64,000 bases of DNA from Sweltsa coloradensis. Its lineage: Eukaryota > Arthropoda > Insecta > Plecoptera > Chloroperlidae. The notes beneath the pieces were generated by a model. That model did not search any database. It saw nothing but the letters and a program-made list of their open reading frames with translations, and was not told the origin of the DNA. The position numbers and the translations under genes were made by a program. Shown one piece after another: positions 37,201 through 45,962 of the stretch. The stretch covers positions 496,001-560,000 of the forward strand of contig JAMZAV010000155.1 in assembly GCA_024449915.1 (NCBI GenBank), given 5' to 3'. Position 1 is the stretch's first letter, and the number at the start of each line of letters is the position of its first letter.

Positions 37201-37406
37201 CAAATCGACCAGAGGCCTATTTTAAACGTAGGCCTACGGCTGGGTAGGGTGCCTCGGGACCTGTGTTAATTACAGTCAACAAGCAAAAACATTAGTTGAC
37301 AGAAGGTCACACCCACTTATACAAACTTTACACGAAATAAGACTAAAAACCTACCTGAAACAACCAATGCTTCATTTGGGCCACAAGTAACAAAACCCCA
37401 CACCAT
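23483..37406 (-). CDS. FLOT1: Flotillin-1 (reggie-2), nine coding exons, C-terminus incomplete
   Basis: The gene encodes a membrane-raft scaffold protein of the SPFH/PHB family that forms oligomers under the plasma membrane and in endosomes. The exons 37355-37406, 37093-37168, 35246-35336, 34172-34315, 33616-33735, 25846-26061, 25083-25270, 24340-24550 and 23483-23647 join in frame to 1263 nt (421 codons). The start is [18 protein letters not shown]. The SPFH domain covers roughly residues 1-160 and an Ala/Glu-rich coiled coil follows. Diagnostic segments include [46 protein letters not shown] and [17 protein letters not shown]. Every intron has GT and AG ends. The length fits the family (about 427). 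At the position of the palmitoylated Cys34 of mammalian flotillin-1 this protein has Lys37, with Cys40, Cys19 and Cys20 nearby. The last few residues are not located. Confidence 0.95.
24340..24550 (-). CDS. FLOT1: FLOT1 exon 8 (residues 296-366)
   Basis: Acceptor TACTAACAG; the first base completes Arg296, then 70 codons follow from [10 protein letters not shown] to MLLEMMPK. It is rich in EAEA repeats typical of the flotillin coiled coil. The donor is GTCAGT. The overlapping plus-strand frame at 24362-24643 is its antisense shadow. Confidence 0.97.
25083..25270 (-). CDS. FLOT1: FLOT1 exon 7 (residues 234-296)
   Basis: Acceptor GCGTACACAG, then [20 protein letters not shown] through [13 protein letters not shown], ending with two bases of Arg296 at donor GTACAT. 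The coiled-coil heptads continue from exon 6. Confidence 0.97.
25846..26061 (-). CDS. FLOT1: FLOT1 exon 6 (residues 162-233)
   Basis: Acceptor CGGCTACAG, then 72 codons from [14 protein letters not shown] to YDVEVQTK, ending at donor GTAGGC in phase 0. It starts the EA-repeat region ([10 protein letters not shown]) that follows the SPFH domain. Confidence 0.98.
26238..26266. repeat. Poly-A run in FLOT1 intron 5
   Basis: About 28 consecutive A on the plus strand. It could be the tail of a retroposed sequence or simple expansion. No retroposed body is recognised upstream. Confidence 0.8.
27662..28117. mobile_element. hAT-like non-autonomous element with GAGTCGACTC subterminal palindromes
   Basis: The left end is TAGTGATGACATCGGGTA and the right end TACCCGATGTCATCCCTA. 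Both sides carry the perfect 8-bp duplication CCGTCAAC (27654-27661 and 28118-28125). GGAGTCGACTCC palindromes occur twice near the left end and once near the right, with extra half sites GGAGTCGGGTA. A poly-T run and no coding frame lie inside. The ends match 16574-17047, but the subterminal palindrome is different. It sits in FLOT1 intron 5. Confidence 0.92.
28221..28337 (-). CDS. Unidentified exon-like segment inside FLOT1 intron 5
   Basis: An ATG at 28337 opens 39 codons ([20 protein letters not shown] and onward to FNLHFCGE) that run into a consensus GTGAGT donor in phase 0. The frame stays open upstream through a Lys-rich stretch to about 28400. The peptide is hydrophilic and Gln/Glu-rich and not part of known flotillins. 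It is on the FLOT1 strand, so it could be a cassette exon, the first exon of a nested gene, or chance. The plus strand is also open (42 codons). Confidence 0.3.
28531..29304. mobile_element. Non-autonomous inverted-end element, family C, in FLOT1 intron 5
   Basis: The left end is TTGGATGAGCGTAGCGAGCG then AAGCGAAGATTCC. The right end is CTCATCCAACAACGC then GGGACTTAAGCGTTTTCCTAG. Internal words GTTAACACGATTCCGG, AACTTAGAACTG and ACACCTACATGCTTT are shared with 51889-52590, 53003-53800 and 55672-56140. There is no transposase. Confidence 0.7.
29330..29465 (+). repeat. LINE-like 3' tail
   Basis: ATAACTGAATAGGATAGACG followed by (TAAA)n-like repeats. A related sequence, ATAACTGAATGGGTAGACTC plus TAAATAAA, occurs at 52690-52730, and in reverse at 27805-27865. 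This is the pattern of a dispersed retroelement 3' end. Confidence 0.4.
30298..30670. mobile_element. MITE with terminal inverted repeats of about 62 bp
   Basis: The left end CTAGGGAAACGCCAAAGTCG and the right end CGACTTTGGCGTTTCCCTAG are inverted copies extended to about 62 bp, each ending inwards with a GGTACCCGG-like block. The interior of about 250 bp has no recognised coding region; a 76-codon minus frame inside is not called. It is directly followed by a tRNA-like block, as in the 3-5 kb array where the same ends and SINE parts are associated. Confidence 0.8.
30671..30742 (+). repeat. tRNA-like block adjoining the MITE
   Basis: A-box-like TAGTTGGCTAAAGCGCCC, then B box GGGTTCAATCCCC. 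The start coincides with the CTAG end of the MITE, so the 5' acceptor strand is missing. It is likely a SINE head. Confidence 0.5.
31060..31268. repeat. Solo tail of the composite SINE unit
   Basis: AATCTTGCTGATTTTGTTAG, then GCGATTCGGCTGATTTTC, a (CA)n run, and CGTTCGCTACGCTCACTCG. It matches the tail blocks of the three tandem units at 3140-5022 with moderate divergence. Confidence 0.65.
33616..33735 (-). CDS. FLOT1: FLOT1 exon 5 (residues 122-161)
   Basis: Acceptor TTCTAAG, then 40 codons from [20 protein letters not shown] to [10 protein letters not shown], ending at donor GTGAGT. It encodes the C-terminal part of the SPFH domain. Confidence 0.98.
34172..34315 (-). CDS. FLOT1: FLOT1 exon 4 (residues 74-121)
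   Basis: Acceptor TTCTTATAG, then 48 codons from [18 protein letters not shown] to [10 protein letters not shown], ending at donor GTAATG. It is the central SPFH segment, with the family words LGKS and [10 protein letters not shown]. Confidence 0.98.
34801..35163. mobile_element. Foldback element in FLOT1 intron 3
   Basis: A near-continuous palindrome of about 360 bp. The left arm carries TTGAAACGACATACGTGAATT, AGATATTTTTATGCAG and GTCAACGCGACGGGA. The right arm carries TCCCGTTGTGTCGAC, AGCATAAAAATATCTG and AATTCACGAATGACGTTTCAA. The spacer is only about 10-15 bp. It lies wholly within the intron and leaves exons 3 and 4 intact. Frames inside it are not genes. Confidence 0.75.
35246..35336 (-). 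CDS. FLOT1: FLOT1 exon 3 (residues 43-73)
   Basis: The first base completes Arg43, then [20 protein letters not shown] through SVTGIAQ follows, ending at donor GTATCC in phase 0. The acceptor is TTTTCCAG. Confidence 0.98.
35400..36390 (-). other. FLOT1 intron 2, no further structure
   Basis: No repeat ends or coding frame seen. A GCATGCGC palindrome (NRF1-like) lies near 36228, inside the transcribed region. Confidence 0.4.
36395..36500 (+). repeat. LINE-like 3' tail ending in (AAT)n
   Basis: TTGCACTTGTGGGACACCCG, then TCCCGTTGTCAATAAAGAAT and an AAT repeat. This is typical of the 3' terminus of a truncated non-LTR retrotransposon. It sits in FLOT1 intron 2. Confidence 0.5.
37093..37168 (-). 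CDS. FLOT1: FLOT1 exon 2 (residues 18-43)
   Basis: Acceptor TTTTTTCGCAG, then (G)[20 protein letters not shown] through QCVQ and two bases of Arg43, ending at donor GTGAGT. It holds the GGRAFV motif of flotillins and the Lys37/Cys40 pair described for the whole gene. Confidence 0.97.
37355..37406 (-). CDS. FLOT1: FLOT1 exon 1, start codon and N-terminus (residues 1-18)
   Basis: ATG at 37406-37404, then [17 protein letters not shown] and the first base of Gly18, ending at donor GTAGGT. Intron 1 is 186 bp. CGPNEA is invariant at flotillin N-termini and fixes the start. The preceding sequence up to about 37600 is a mixed-composition region that may hold the 5' UTR and promoter. Confidence 0.95.
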
Positions 37407-37640
37407 TTTACAAGTGTTTGTGGTACTAAACTATTCAAATAAGATGCAAAATTATAGAAAATTGTTAATATTGACGGCAAGATTGAAGCGGCGACCAAGC
37501 GGCGGAAGAAATTCCACTATATTCGATTTTCGACTAATATCGATCTTGTGAGTTGAAATAGCAGCGCAGTCTATCGTCAACTCCGAGCAATGTTGTGCAT
37601 TGTTTCATGGCGTTACCTGGCGGTGTAAAGTACAAACAGA
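37407..37640 (-). promoter_or_regulatory. Likely FLOT1 5' UTR and promoter region
   Basis: The sequence just upstream of the start codon is locally richer in CG dinucleotides (GCGGCGACCAAGCGGCGG near 37490) than its AT-rich surroundings. No clear TATA box was identified. The call rests mainly on position. Confidence 0.35.
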
Positions 37641-38799
37641 ATGAGAGGGAAATTTGATTTTGCATTATTCTTCGAAAATGCGCGAGACCGGCTTTCGATA
37701 CCCATCACTGGCAATCCTGACCCTAGATGGATAGTACAATGGACTATGGATATTTCATCATATTTATTAGCATTTTTATAATTCTGTATAAATATGATAT
37801 TCAATTTGTCATTAATTATACACAACAGTTATTAAAATTAAAAATTACATTACACACAAATTAAATTTACAATCACAGATATGTCGTCAAAGTTAATTCA
37901 TTCATTACATCAGATTGCCAAAATGAACCAAATAAATAGTGTATAAAGTAAAATATCATATTAAGTTAAACCATGTTACATAGATCATAGGTATCTCATA
38001 AATACATAAAGATTAGTTGAAAAACTAAATATTTCATCATTGTAATTATATCAATACTTAAATAAAACAAACCAGAAGCAAAAGGTGATACAAACAAAGC
38101 CATGCAATCAAGTCTTTGCATAAATTAAGACCTACTAAATAAATTCACTACTAGTACATAGTATACCACAACGTAGTGATATCTTTTTTTATATGTGATA
38201 CTACGTATAAGAAATCAGAGGCAAATTCCTGCTCAGTATAATAATATAAAAAATAGCATTTATCGAAAAGTGCCTCCTTCTGTTGTTGTCTATCATTTTA
38301 AATCTCTCAGGCTAAAAAGAAAAGAATTCTTTCAAATTTTCTTCTTTAGTCAATAAAGCAAATGTTGATATTTTTTTCAAAGAAAATATGTACCGTAGCT
38401 CGTTGTAATATTTCCATATTTTTTACCTATTAATGATTTTATGTACAATTTTTTTCTACTGCGAAGAGAAATTTAAAAATAATAATAATAACTGTGAAGT
38501 ACTTATAGCCAGTATTAATATATCATTATTAAATTTTGGTCTTTTGTTTCTGAACTCGTTGAATTGCCAATGCCAGTCATGCTACTTTCCACATTGTATG
38601 AGCAGCATTAATCTTGAAAAGAATAATATGGCTAATTGCGTTTTAAAAAAGCATAGAAAAACTAATGTTCTGCCATATAGTTTTACACTAAAAACTTACG
38701 ATTTCTCTTTTGTAATCCCGAATAAACTTACACTCGGCAGAAGCAGTAGGCTTATCTCACTTGAGATTGCGCGGAATATAGACGTGTCAAAATTGATTG
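37641..38799. other. AT-rich intergenic DNA
   Basis: No structured repeat except a SINE-like remnant near 37680-37730 (CTTTCGATACCC). A 132-codon plus-strand frame at 38433-38831 is AT-driven and runs into the SINE, so it is not called. Confidence 0.4.
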
Positions 38800-38890
38800 G
38801 CCGGCAGTGGTGGCCTTTGCGTAACGCGTAGGACTCTCATACTAGAGTTCATCAGTTCGATTTCCGCCACCGGAAATCCCGACTTAAAGT
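38800..38890 (+). repeat. tRNA-like SINE head
   Basis: A-box-like GTGGCCTTTGCGTAACGCG, middle arm ACTCTCATACTAGAGT, B box AGTTCGATTTCC, then GGAAATCCCGACTTAAAG. The continuation resembles the body of the SINE at 8008-8271. Confidence 0.55.
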
Positions 38891-39105
38891 TTTGTAACTG
38901 GCACTGGAGACTGAGCACTTTCAAAATAAGCCATTAGACTTGTGTCTGCATTACGAAGCTTTGGATAATTATTAATGTTAGTGGCAAAACTAATATTATT
39001 ATATAAATATAATTATCATGTTGTATTATAATAATTTTTCGTGAGAAGCCTGCCCAGGTGTCTATAGCTAGATATGTTGCTGATAGAATAATTGTGAAGG
39101 AATGT

Positions 39106-39212
39106 TCGAGGGCTGTTTAAGAGGACTCAAACCCTCGGAAAAAAACTTTCAGTCAGGATTGCCGGTCTCGACGGGATTGGAATCCAGGACCTCGCGAATC
39201 AGAGTCGAACAC
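39106..39212 (-). repeat. SINE copy, reversed
   Basis: On the minus strand a B-box-like GGATTCCAATCCC is followed by the GGCAATCCTGACTGAAAG block and the CCGAGG...GAGTCCTCTTAAACAGCC body seen at 8008-8271. Both head and body are moderately diverged. Confidence 0.55.
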
Positions 39213-39427
39213 TGTCTGCATGTAGGGTTCCTTCTCATTAATATTATACCATCTCACTCCCCAACTACCACTACCAGTTTTACTCATGGTTGACTCCAAT
39301 GTTTGGGGCTTGTCACATGCCACCTTTTTATTACATGCACGCCTATAGTATAGTTATTGTGAAAATTAGTAGTAATCATTATGTTATTTACTCCCCACTC
39401 CTTCATATCCTATGAGTCATGCAAACG

Positions 39428-39456
39428 TTCTCTCTCTCTCTCTCTCTCTCTCTCTG
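39428..39456. repeat. (CT)n microsatellite
   Basis: A run of about thirteen CT/TC units with no interruption. Confidence 0.9.
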
Positions 39457-39846
39457 CACAATAGTGTTTTTATTACTTCATTAGTATTACGTCGCTACCT
39501 CTGCCCAAGGTGAACTATTATTCTATTTCTGTAAAGGATCAGTAAATCATGAATTACGGCTCATTACTACACAAAATAAACGATTTCAGTCAATATTTTA
39601 ACCTTGGGCTAAACAAATAATTGTCATGCGTATAACAATGTTATTAAGTTGATTGAAGAAGGGAAGGCCTACAACTACTAACTAACTTGTTCGTAAGGAT
39701 GCCTGATGTAGGATACACTGTATGTGATTCCAGTTCATAGTTTTATCATAAAGCTTGTGCCCCTCTTCAGGATAGTTAGCTTTCGTAACTAGGAACTGGT
39801 GCACTTGTTCCGCAGCATGTATGCCGATGCACGCGGTTTCAGTGGG

Positions 39847-39914
39847 CCAATGAGCGATCAGTATTTTAAATTGGGGACCGCTGATTGGCTGCAATCCATC
39901 CGCCGGTGACGTCA
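39847..39914. promoter_or_regulatory. Promoter-like cluster of CCAAT boxes and a CRE
   Basis: One forward CCAAT (39847-39851), two inverted ATTGG (39870-39874 and 39884-39888) and a perfect CRE palindrome TGACGTCA (39907-39914) fall within 68 bp in a less AT-rich patch. NF-Y plus CREB/ATF sites in this spacing are typical of animal promoters. No gene start is identified on either side. A 78-codon minus-strand frame (39682-39918) covers it and is unrecognised. Confidence 0.35.
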
Positions 39915-39984
39915 GCATCTGCTTACTTGCTTCGGAAATCGGAACAACTTATGCAGGTAGTTGAACTTCCTAGCAGATTAAACT

Positions 39985-40070
39985 TTAGTCAAGATTGCCG
40001 GTGGCGGGGGTATCAAACCAACGACCTCCCGAATCAGTCTCGCGCATTACGCGTGGGCTACCTGAGTCAG
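39985..40070 (-). repeat. tRNA-like SINE head, reversed
   Basis: On the minus strand: GCCCACGCGTAATGCGCG in the A-box area, GACTGATTCGGGAGGTC in the middle arm, GGTTTGATACCCCC at the B box, and GGCAATCTTGACT following. It is the same family as the SINE at 8008. Confidence 0.5.
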
Positions 40071-40096
40071 GTGAAATCTATCCAGGAATCGCAACA

Positions 40097-40345
40097 TTAA
40101 ATCGTGTTTATTCTCGGACGAGACGTGTTACACACAGAAGCAGCGATGAAGGTGGGTAATAAAGCACCTATCCTCAGGTCTTCGTCTATAATGATCACCG
40201 GAAGAAGTAATTTAATAGCTGTGGCCGTGTTCGTTGAGGATAGACGAACATAAGCTCGCTTCAGAGAGGAAGTCGAGATGAGACGAGTGACAACTTTGTA
40301 ATCAGCATATGGGGGGATTTTAGGAAAATACACATCACAAAGCAA
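40097..40345 (-). other. Unrecognised 82-codon open frame
   Basis: A minus-strand frame reading PPYADYKVVTRLISTSSLKR and a hydrophobic middle. It lies between two SINE copies and just beyond the CCAAT/CRE patch. Composition is plausible for protein but no domain is visible and there is no splice evidence. Confidence 0.15.
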
Positions 40346-40499
40346 AACGAAAAACTGACCCCTTCATGTTACGAGACGTTTCTTTTGTAACTAACTCCTT
40401 TGCAATTTTGCATTTATTTGGTTTGTGGGAAATAGGGTGCACAATTCGGTTTCTAACTATAGGTATTTTATTTTGGTGTTTTTGAGGATTTAATCCCTT

Positions 40500-40620
40500 G
40501 CATTCGCAGACTGAAGAAAACGTAGGAAAAAACTTTCAATCATGATTGCCCGTGGCGGGATTCGACCACGCGACCTCTCAAATCAGAGTCTCATACGTTA
40601 CGCAAGAGCCACCGCTGTCT
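40500..40620 (-). repeat. SINE copy, reversed
   Basis: On the minus strand: GGTGGCTCTTGCGTAACG, GACTCTGATTTGAGAGGTCG, B-box region GTCGAATCCCGCC, then GGCAATCATGATTGAAAG and a trace of the TGCAAGGGATT body. Another member of the 8008 family. Confidence 0.55.
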
Positions 40621-41091
40621 GTTCCTTTGTAAGGTGACGGCAATGACGGCAGAGGGGTGAAATTATAACCTTGTTTCCTTTGCTCTTTTTCTTTCGACCA
40701 CCACTTAATGATTACTATTATTCATGTCTTTTGAAGCAGAGGGAGAGGGGAACGAAGAAAACATTTTTTTTTTAAATATTATAAAATTACAAAAAAATTG
40801 CGACAACTATATAAGGTATGGAGTAAATTAAGTATTTTTAGCGTATCACTTCATTGAAGCATAATATTGATTTGTTCCTACTGAAGATCCCTTGTTAACG
40901 TACGTTCGATTGAATGATAAACAATTTCATGCCAATGAAATCATATGAGTGTGCTCGTTCATTGGGCCAGAAAACAAGATTTTCGTTAGCCCGAGCAAGC
41001 TTCAAACACAATCAGTGCATGAAGCGAGAATCAATCCGCGAGTGACCGTATCCCGAGTCCTGACTAACTCCTAAGGAGTGTTGAATTATAC

Positions 41092-41298
41092 ATGATTGTC
41101 CTTATCGTTTATGCGTGGCGTGGGAGGATTGAGGATCGTCAGAGGAAGCATGCGGTTAGCGCTATCTGTAACATTTTGACTTTGTTCCCAAGTTTACGAC
41201 TTACGCTCAAGGAAGTTGCAGGGGAATTGAAAGTTCCCGACGCTCACCCGACCCCGATCCGGGATACAATTCTTAGCAATAAGGAATATTATCAATGA
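41092..41298 (+). CDS. Possible small or partial coding region, unidentified
   Basis: A 68-codon plus-strand frame lies in a patch less AT-rich than its flanks, ending TGA. It includes AVSAICNILTLFPSLRLTLK and a helical-looking second half. No domain or splice context is recognised. It lies about 1.2 kb downstream of the CCAAT/CRE cluster, but no link is shown. Confidence 0.2.
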   Translation: MIVLIVYAWRGRIEDRQRKHAVSAICNILTLFPSLRLTLKEVAGELKVPDAHPTPIRDTILSNKEYYQ

Positions 41299-41558
41299 TG
41301 ACATAAATTATTATTGCTCGTCAATGTTTGTGAAATGTTTGACCATGGTTGTTGGACTTGGAACACACACATTTCATAACTCAATAGTTCGGGATATGTA
41401 CTCTACTGACTTGTCTAAGTATAAATAATAATTATGTATGGCTCACAAGATTGCGTTGAAATGTACATAAGAATAAGTAAATATATGTGTAATAATACCC
41501 ACGCTTTTATGTGCAGTGAAATGAAACTTCCGATTGAATGAAAAATTCTAAAATATTT

Positions 41559-41570
41559 TATATTAGTGTT
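41559..41570. repeat. Target-site duplication, 3' side of the LINE
   Basis: TATATTAGTGTT, identical to 42899-42910 on the other side of the LINE insertion. Confidence 0.75.
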
Positions 41571-42898
41571 CATGTTCATGTTCATGTTCTTTATTATAGC
41601 CATAGATTAATACATGGAAACAAATATTAAATTAGACTGCGTTTTGTGGAGTACAAAACCATACGTAATGGGCAAAACTACACATACTACATTCTATACT
41701 ACAAACGATACATAATAAAGCCTAATATTGAAAAATAAATAATAGGCCTTATAATAATAATTAATTAATTATAATACAAAATTACACATTTTAAATACAA
41801 TAAAAACAGTCCTACTATCTTTATACATTGTTTGTTCATTAATAAATTTGGAAAATATTATGATGAAGATTCAGAATTTGATATTTTGTTCTATTTGATA
41901 TTATCAATTAAATAATCATTTAAAGAATAATAAGCCTTTTCTAATAAGAAATTTTTTACTTTAAGTTTGAAATTATCAATAGATGTAATTATTTTTATTT
42001 CTTTTGGTAGTTTATTAAATAACTTAATTTTCATATAGTTAGAATTAAGTTGGCCTAGTTTACTACTGTGTTGTTGTACATGAAGGTCATTATGTTGTCG
42101 TGTTTGGTAGGAGTGAGTTTCATGATTTTTGTCTAGCATATGAAAGTTTTGTTTAACGATTTGAACTGATTTAAGAATGTATACACAGTATAAGGTAAGA
42201 ATCTTAAATTGTTGAAATAAAGGGCTGAGAATGAGTTCTTGAGTGCGCCTTTGCTATAATTCTAATAGCCCTTTTTTGAATTTTAAACACTTTGTCGTGC
42301 TGTGCAGAATGTCCCCAGAACTCAGTCCCATATCTTAACAGGCTTTCAAAGAGTGCAAAATAAACAAGTTTTGCTGTACTAACATTTGTTGAGTTTCTAA
42401 TTAATCTAATTGAATAGCAGGCTGAATTTAATTTTCCTACTAGAACAGTTATATGTTTATTCCATGTTAAGGATTCATCCATGAAAATCCCTAGGAATTC
42501 GATGTCCTGTACCCTAGAGATTGTGTGGGTAACATTGCCATTTAATTTTATTGATAGTTCATGAATTTGTTCTAAGGATCTTGATTTTTGTGTAGAACTA
42601 AAGTTAATTAATTTAGTTTTTGAGGAATTTGAGATTAATTTATTACTCAAAAACCAATTTATGCATGTAGTTGTTCTTTCTGTTGCTTTTAATATTAATT
42701 CATCCCTTGATGGTGCATGAATTATAGAGGAAGCGTCGTCTGCAAAAAGTTCAATGTCATCTATACAAAAAGGAAGATCGTTAATAAAAATATTGAAGAA
42801 AAGTGGACCTACTATGGATCCTTGAGGAACACCACATGTGTTTAGTAGTCTCTGAGATATTGTTTTTATTTCATTGCCCTTTGTGTCGTTTGATATTG
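41571..42898 (-). mobile_element. 5'-truncated non-LTR retrotransposon (jockey/CR1-like)
   Basis: A 1328-bp insertion on the minus strand flanked by a 12-bp direct repeat. It begins inside the reverse transcriptase gene and ends with AATAAAGAACATGAACATGA, a (GAACAT)n tail. The coding part is given separately. The intact duplication and tail show it entered by target-primed reverse transcription and was truncated at its 5' end on arrival. Confidence 0.88.
41888..42898 (-). pseudogene. Reverse transcriptase, C-terminal half, frameshifted
   Basis: On the minus strand the fragment enters at the RT palm: CGVPQGSIVGPLFFNIFIND, then ELFADDAS (the catalytic Y/F-x-D-D box), then FLGIFMDESLTWNKHI, LLRYGTEFWGH and FKIQKRAIRIIAKAHSRTH. 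This order is diagnostic of jockey/CR1-type LINE polymerases. A one-base shift near 42210-42220 breaks the frame; after it the sequence continues through a QTRQHNDLHVQ segment and LPKEIKIITSIDNFK to a stop near 41891. The endonuclease and fingers are missing, so it cannot be active. Confidence 0.92.
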
Positions 42899-42910
42899 TA
42901 TATTAGTGTT
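42899..42910. repeat. Target-site duplication, 5' side of the LINE
   Basis: TATATTAGTGTT, directly adjoining the truncated 5' end of the LINE. Confidence 0.75.
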
Positions 42911-44576
42911 GATATTGTGATACAACACCTAGAGCATCAACCCCTTTTGTGGGTTATTTATCTTCGTGCGTACCGGTACTTTTGAGTCAGTTTTACCGGT
43001 TCAAAGTTTGTACTGTTGGGTGCAGATCCCGAGCTTTTTGGAAGGGACTTGGGTTCGAATGCCGCATAAGGTATTTTTAAACTGTTCGTCATAAACTATA
43101 GCATCACTCACCGTATTTGATAGCATGGATGCATTAATCGAAATAAAACAACAATCATTGTTGATTTCGATGTTATCCAATTTCGATCTACAAAGTTTTA
43201 TTCGCAAGAATCAGGTGTTCTGCAAGTGCAGGCAAATGGTGCTTTGGATCACTTGCACTATTGATTACAGCTACTATATCTCATCATTGCGCACTTGATG
43301 CAGGCTCCACTCAGCTGCAGTAGAGCGGCTCAATTCAATTTATCGTCATTTCATTCAATGCATTCGATAATACAGAAAACATAAACAATACAATGTGCAC
43401 AAACTCAACTAAAAATAAATGTGTGGGTAGCTAGCGTAAGAAAAATGAAAACTTGTGTGTGTTAGATACAATGTTAGATTTTACCATTATATTAAAAGTG
43501 TCAGAAACACAGAAAGTCAGTGGAAACGAAAATTATATAATAAACGTTGTTGTTATTATTACTGTTGCATGCTTGTCGTACTAAAAATATATAAGACACA
43601 ATCCAAATATCAGCATATGAAGCATTTGTAAAAAAGGAATTTGTAAACGGTGACTTTGGAGCCGTCCTATTCGCGTTTAAAAGCAAAGTGGCTGACATCT
43701 GGTGGTCAAGTGGAGAACTGCTCCAAGGCAGATACCTGGCGGCTGCATGGCGGCATTCAATATAAAACCAATGCAATATTGTAGCGTCACGGTCAACTCC
43801 AGAAAGAATTTACTCGATTATGTTTATTATTTAGCAAGCAAGAAAGGTCATAAAATTAGTAATACACATTTTCGTAATGCGTAAAGAAACAAAAAGTCTG
43901 AATGTTGTATATTATTCCGTGCAATACTGTGGGTTAGATGGGAGTTCTATCGTCGGTTCTATTCCTATTCCTTGAGACACATTTTTCACAACTTTCATCA
44001 GTTTCATGGATACCACCAACCGATAAACGATAAACCATAATGGTAATTAATTTGTTACAATGATGTGCTGTAGGCGGTATAGGGCCAAATCGGGCTAAGA
44101 GCTATGTACCGTCTTTGGGTTCAACATTCTAAACCCAAAGATACTGTAAACCATAGTATATATTATGCAAGTCTCATTAATGTTGTTAATTGATAATTGG
44201 TATAGATATAATATGGAATTTTTGTAATTATTATTTATTATTAATAATATATGTCCATAAATAATTATAGTTTTTAAATTTGTGCAGCGCATTGAATGTA
44301 AACTATCCTACCTTGATTTTTTATTTCTTTTATGCCAAGAGATTTGTACCAACTGCTGCCGTGAACAACAAATAATTATGCATAGACTTAATTATTTATG
44401 GGTTCATATTATTCATAATCTCAACCAAAACAACAACAAAACAATTCTAGGACTTAACTAGGCGTAATATAATTAGTTAACTATGCGTATTAATAATAGT
44501 CTAGGCCTATATATAAAGTTTAGTGAAGGCCGGTGCCATCTATATATAAATTATAACTTTAAATTTTTAGTCGCAT
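42911..44576. other. Intergenic DNA without a recognised gene
   Basis: Contains a B-box-like GGGTTCGAATGCC near 43050 with no A box, and a less AT-rich patch at 43640-43770 whose frames (91 codons minus, 60 plus) are unrecognised. A palindrome-like CTTTGGGTT/AACCCAAAG lies near 44112-44140. Confidence 0.35.
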
Positions 44577-44741
44577 TGGGGGGGGGGGGGGGGGGAGGGC
44601 TTTTAAATGTGAGACAATGTTTTAAGAAGTTTCAATGGCGAGACGAAACACAAAATAATAACAAATCGAGTTTGATAATTTATTCGCGAGGAACCCGCAA
44701 AAAATTACTTCCGGGGGGGGGGGAGGGGGGGGGGGAGGGGG
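44577..44741. repeat. Two poly-G tracts
   Basis: Runs at about 44577-44597 and 44711-44741. Frames through them encode poly-Gly or poly-Pro and are not genes. Length accuracy is doubtful. Confidence 0.85.
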
Positions 44742-45115
44742 AGAATAAATAATCTGGGATAAAATATTATATAACATATCATATAGGCCTAAGTAAAGGC
44801 CAATAATCATAAGAAATTCGCGGTATTGCCATCAAGTTAAAATTACTGAAAATACACGTCTCCAAATTACGAGATAAAATTCCTTATTTTGCTAGTTATT
44901 TTGCAGCTGATGGTTACAAAATATAGTGATTGTCCTACCCCATCGTACCCAAGTACTGGAAAGTAGAAATACTGCCAGAACTGACGCTTGCAATGAAATA
45001 TTATGTTTTAAAGCATGAAAAACACACTTGCTCCCTATGCAGCCCGTGTTTTTATCTGCCTTCGGACGGCCATGTTGGCATACGACCGTGCTGCTACCTG
45101 GTTAGGTTTTAACCG

Positions 45116-45962
45116 CGAATATAGTCAGGTTCACTATGTCGTAAAAAAGACTTTCGTAGGAGTTTTTTGGAGATTAGCAAAGTGCCATATTTTTGGAAAG
45201 CTTGAAACGTCAGGAATTCGAAAATCCATGTTTACATTTGGTCAGATGTTCGTATGGCCGCCATTTTGGATAATCAAAATGGCCGCCAGAAAATATGAAT
45301 TTAATTATATCTCGGCTTCCAAGTGACACAGGAAGTTCACATGAAATTTTCATACCATGTTTTAACACCAAGAATATTGAAATCAACGTAAGAATTTGTA
45401 AATATGCAGCCACGGCCGCCATCTTGAATTTAAACATGGCTGACCCTTAAATAAGAATTTCACTATAATTAAGCTTCCAATTGACATAGAGAGTTTATGT
45501 TAGTTGTTCCTTCAATGGTTTTTAACCAGGAATATATTGGCAAGTGTTTACATTTACATAGATGCCTCTATAGTCGTTTTTTGGACTTTAAAAATGACCG
45601 ACCAGAAATAAAACTTGTTTTATATCTCGACACGTAATTGTCTAGGAACGTTGGTAAAAGAGCCTCTTCATTTGAGTTTATATCTTAAATATACATAAAC
45701 CCCTGCTAAAAATTGCTTACATGACCATATCGCCGCCATTTTGGATTTTAAAATGGCCACCGTCAAACGAGACTTTCATGATATCTTGGCTTTTAAGTGA
45801 CACAGAAGGTTAATGTAACATGCTTTTTTATGTTAAAACACCAGGGAGATGAAATTTATATTTAAATTGGCATGACAAGCCATTATTGTGTTGCTATGGC
45901 TGCCATTTTGGATTCTAAAATGGAGTCCGATACGTCAGAATTATGTGAATCTCTCTTAGTAT
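45116..45962. repeat. Giant terminal repeat, left arm, built of tandem units
   Basis: A GCCGCCATTTTGGAT-type motif followed by its near-complement AAAATGGCCGCC appears at about 45258, 45413, 45570 (weak), 45730 and 45898, spaced about 150-170 bp. Between these lie diverged copies of the same filler: CGGCTTCCAAGTGACACAGG, then ATGTTTTAACACCAAGAAT. So the arm is itself a diverged tandem array. GCCGCCATTTTG resembles a YY1-type binding site. Confidence 0.75.

Noticed and set aside
38433..38831. 132-codon plus-strand ORF as a gene
   Set aside because: AT-driven composition, no domain, and the frame runs into a SINE head.
44483..44810. Gly-rich and Pro-rich frames
   Set aside because: They are produced by poly-G runs.
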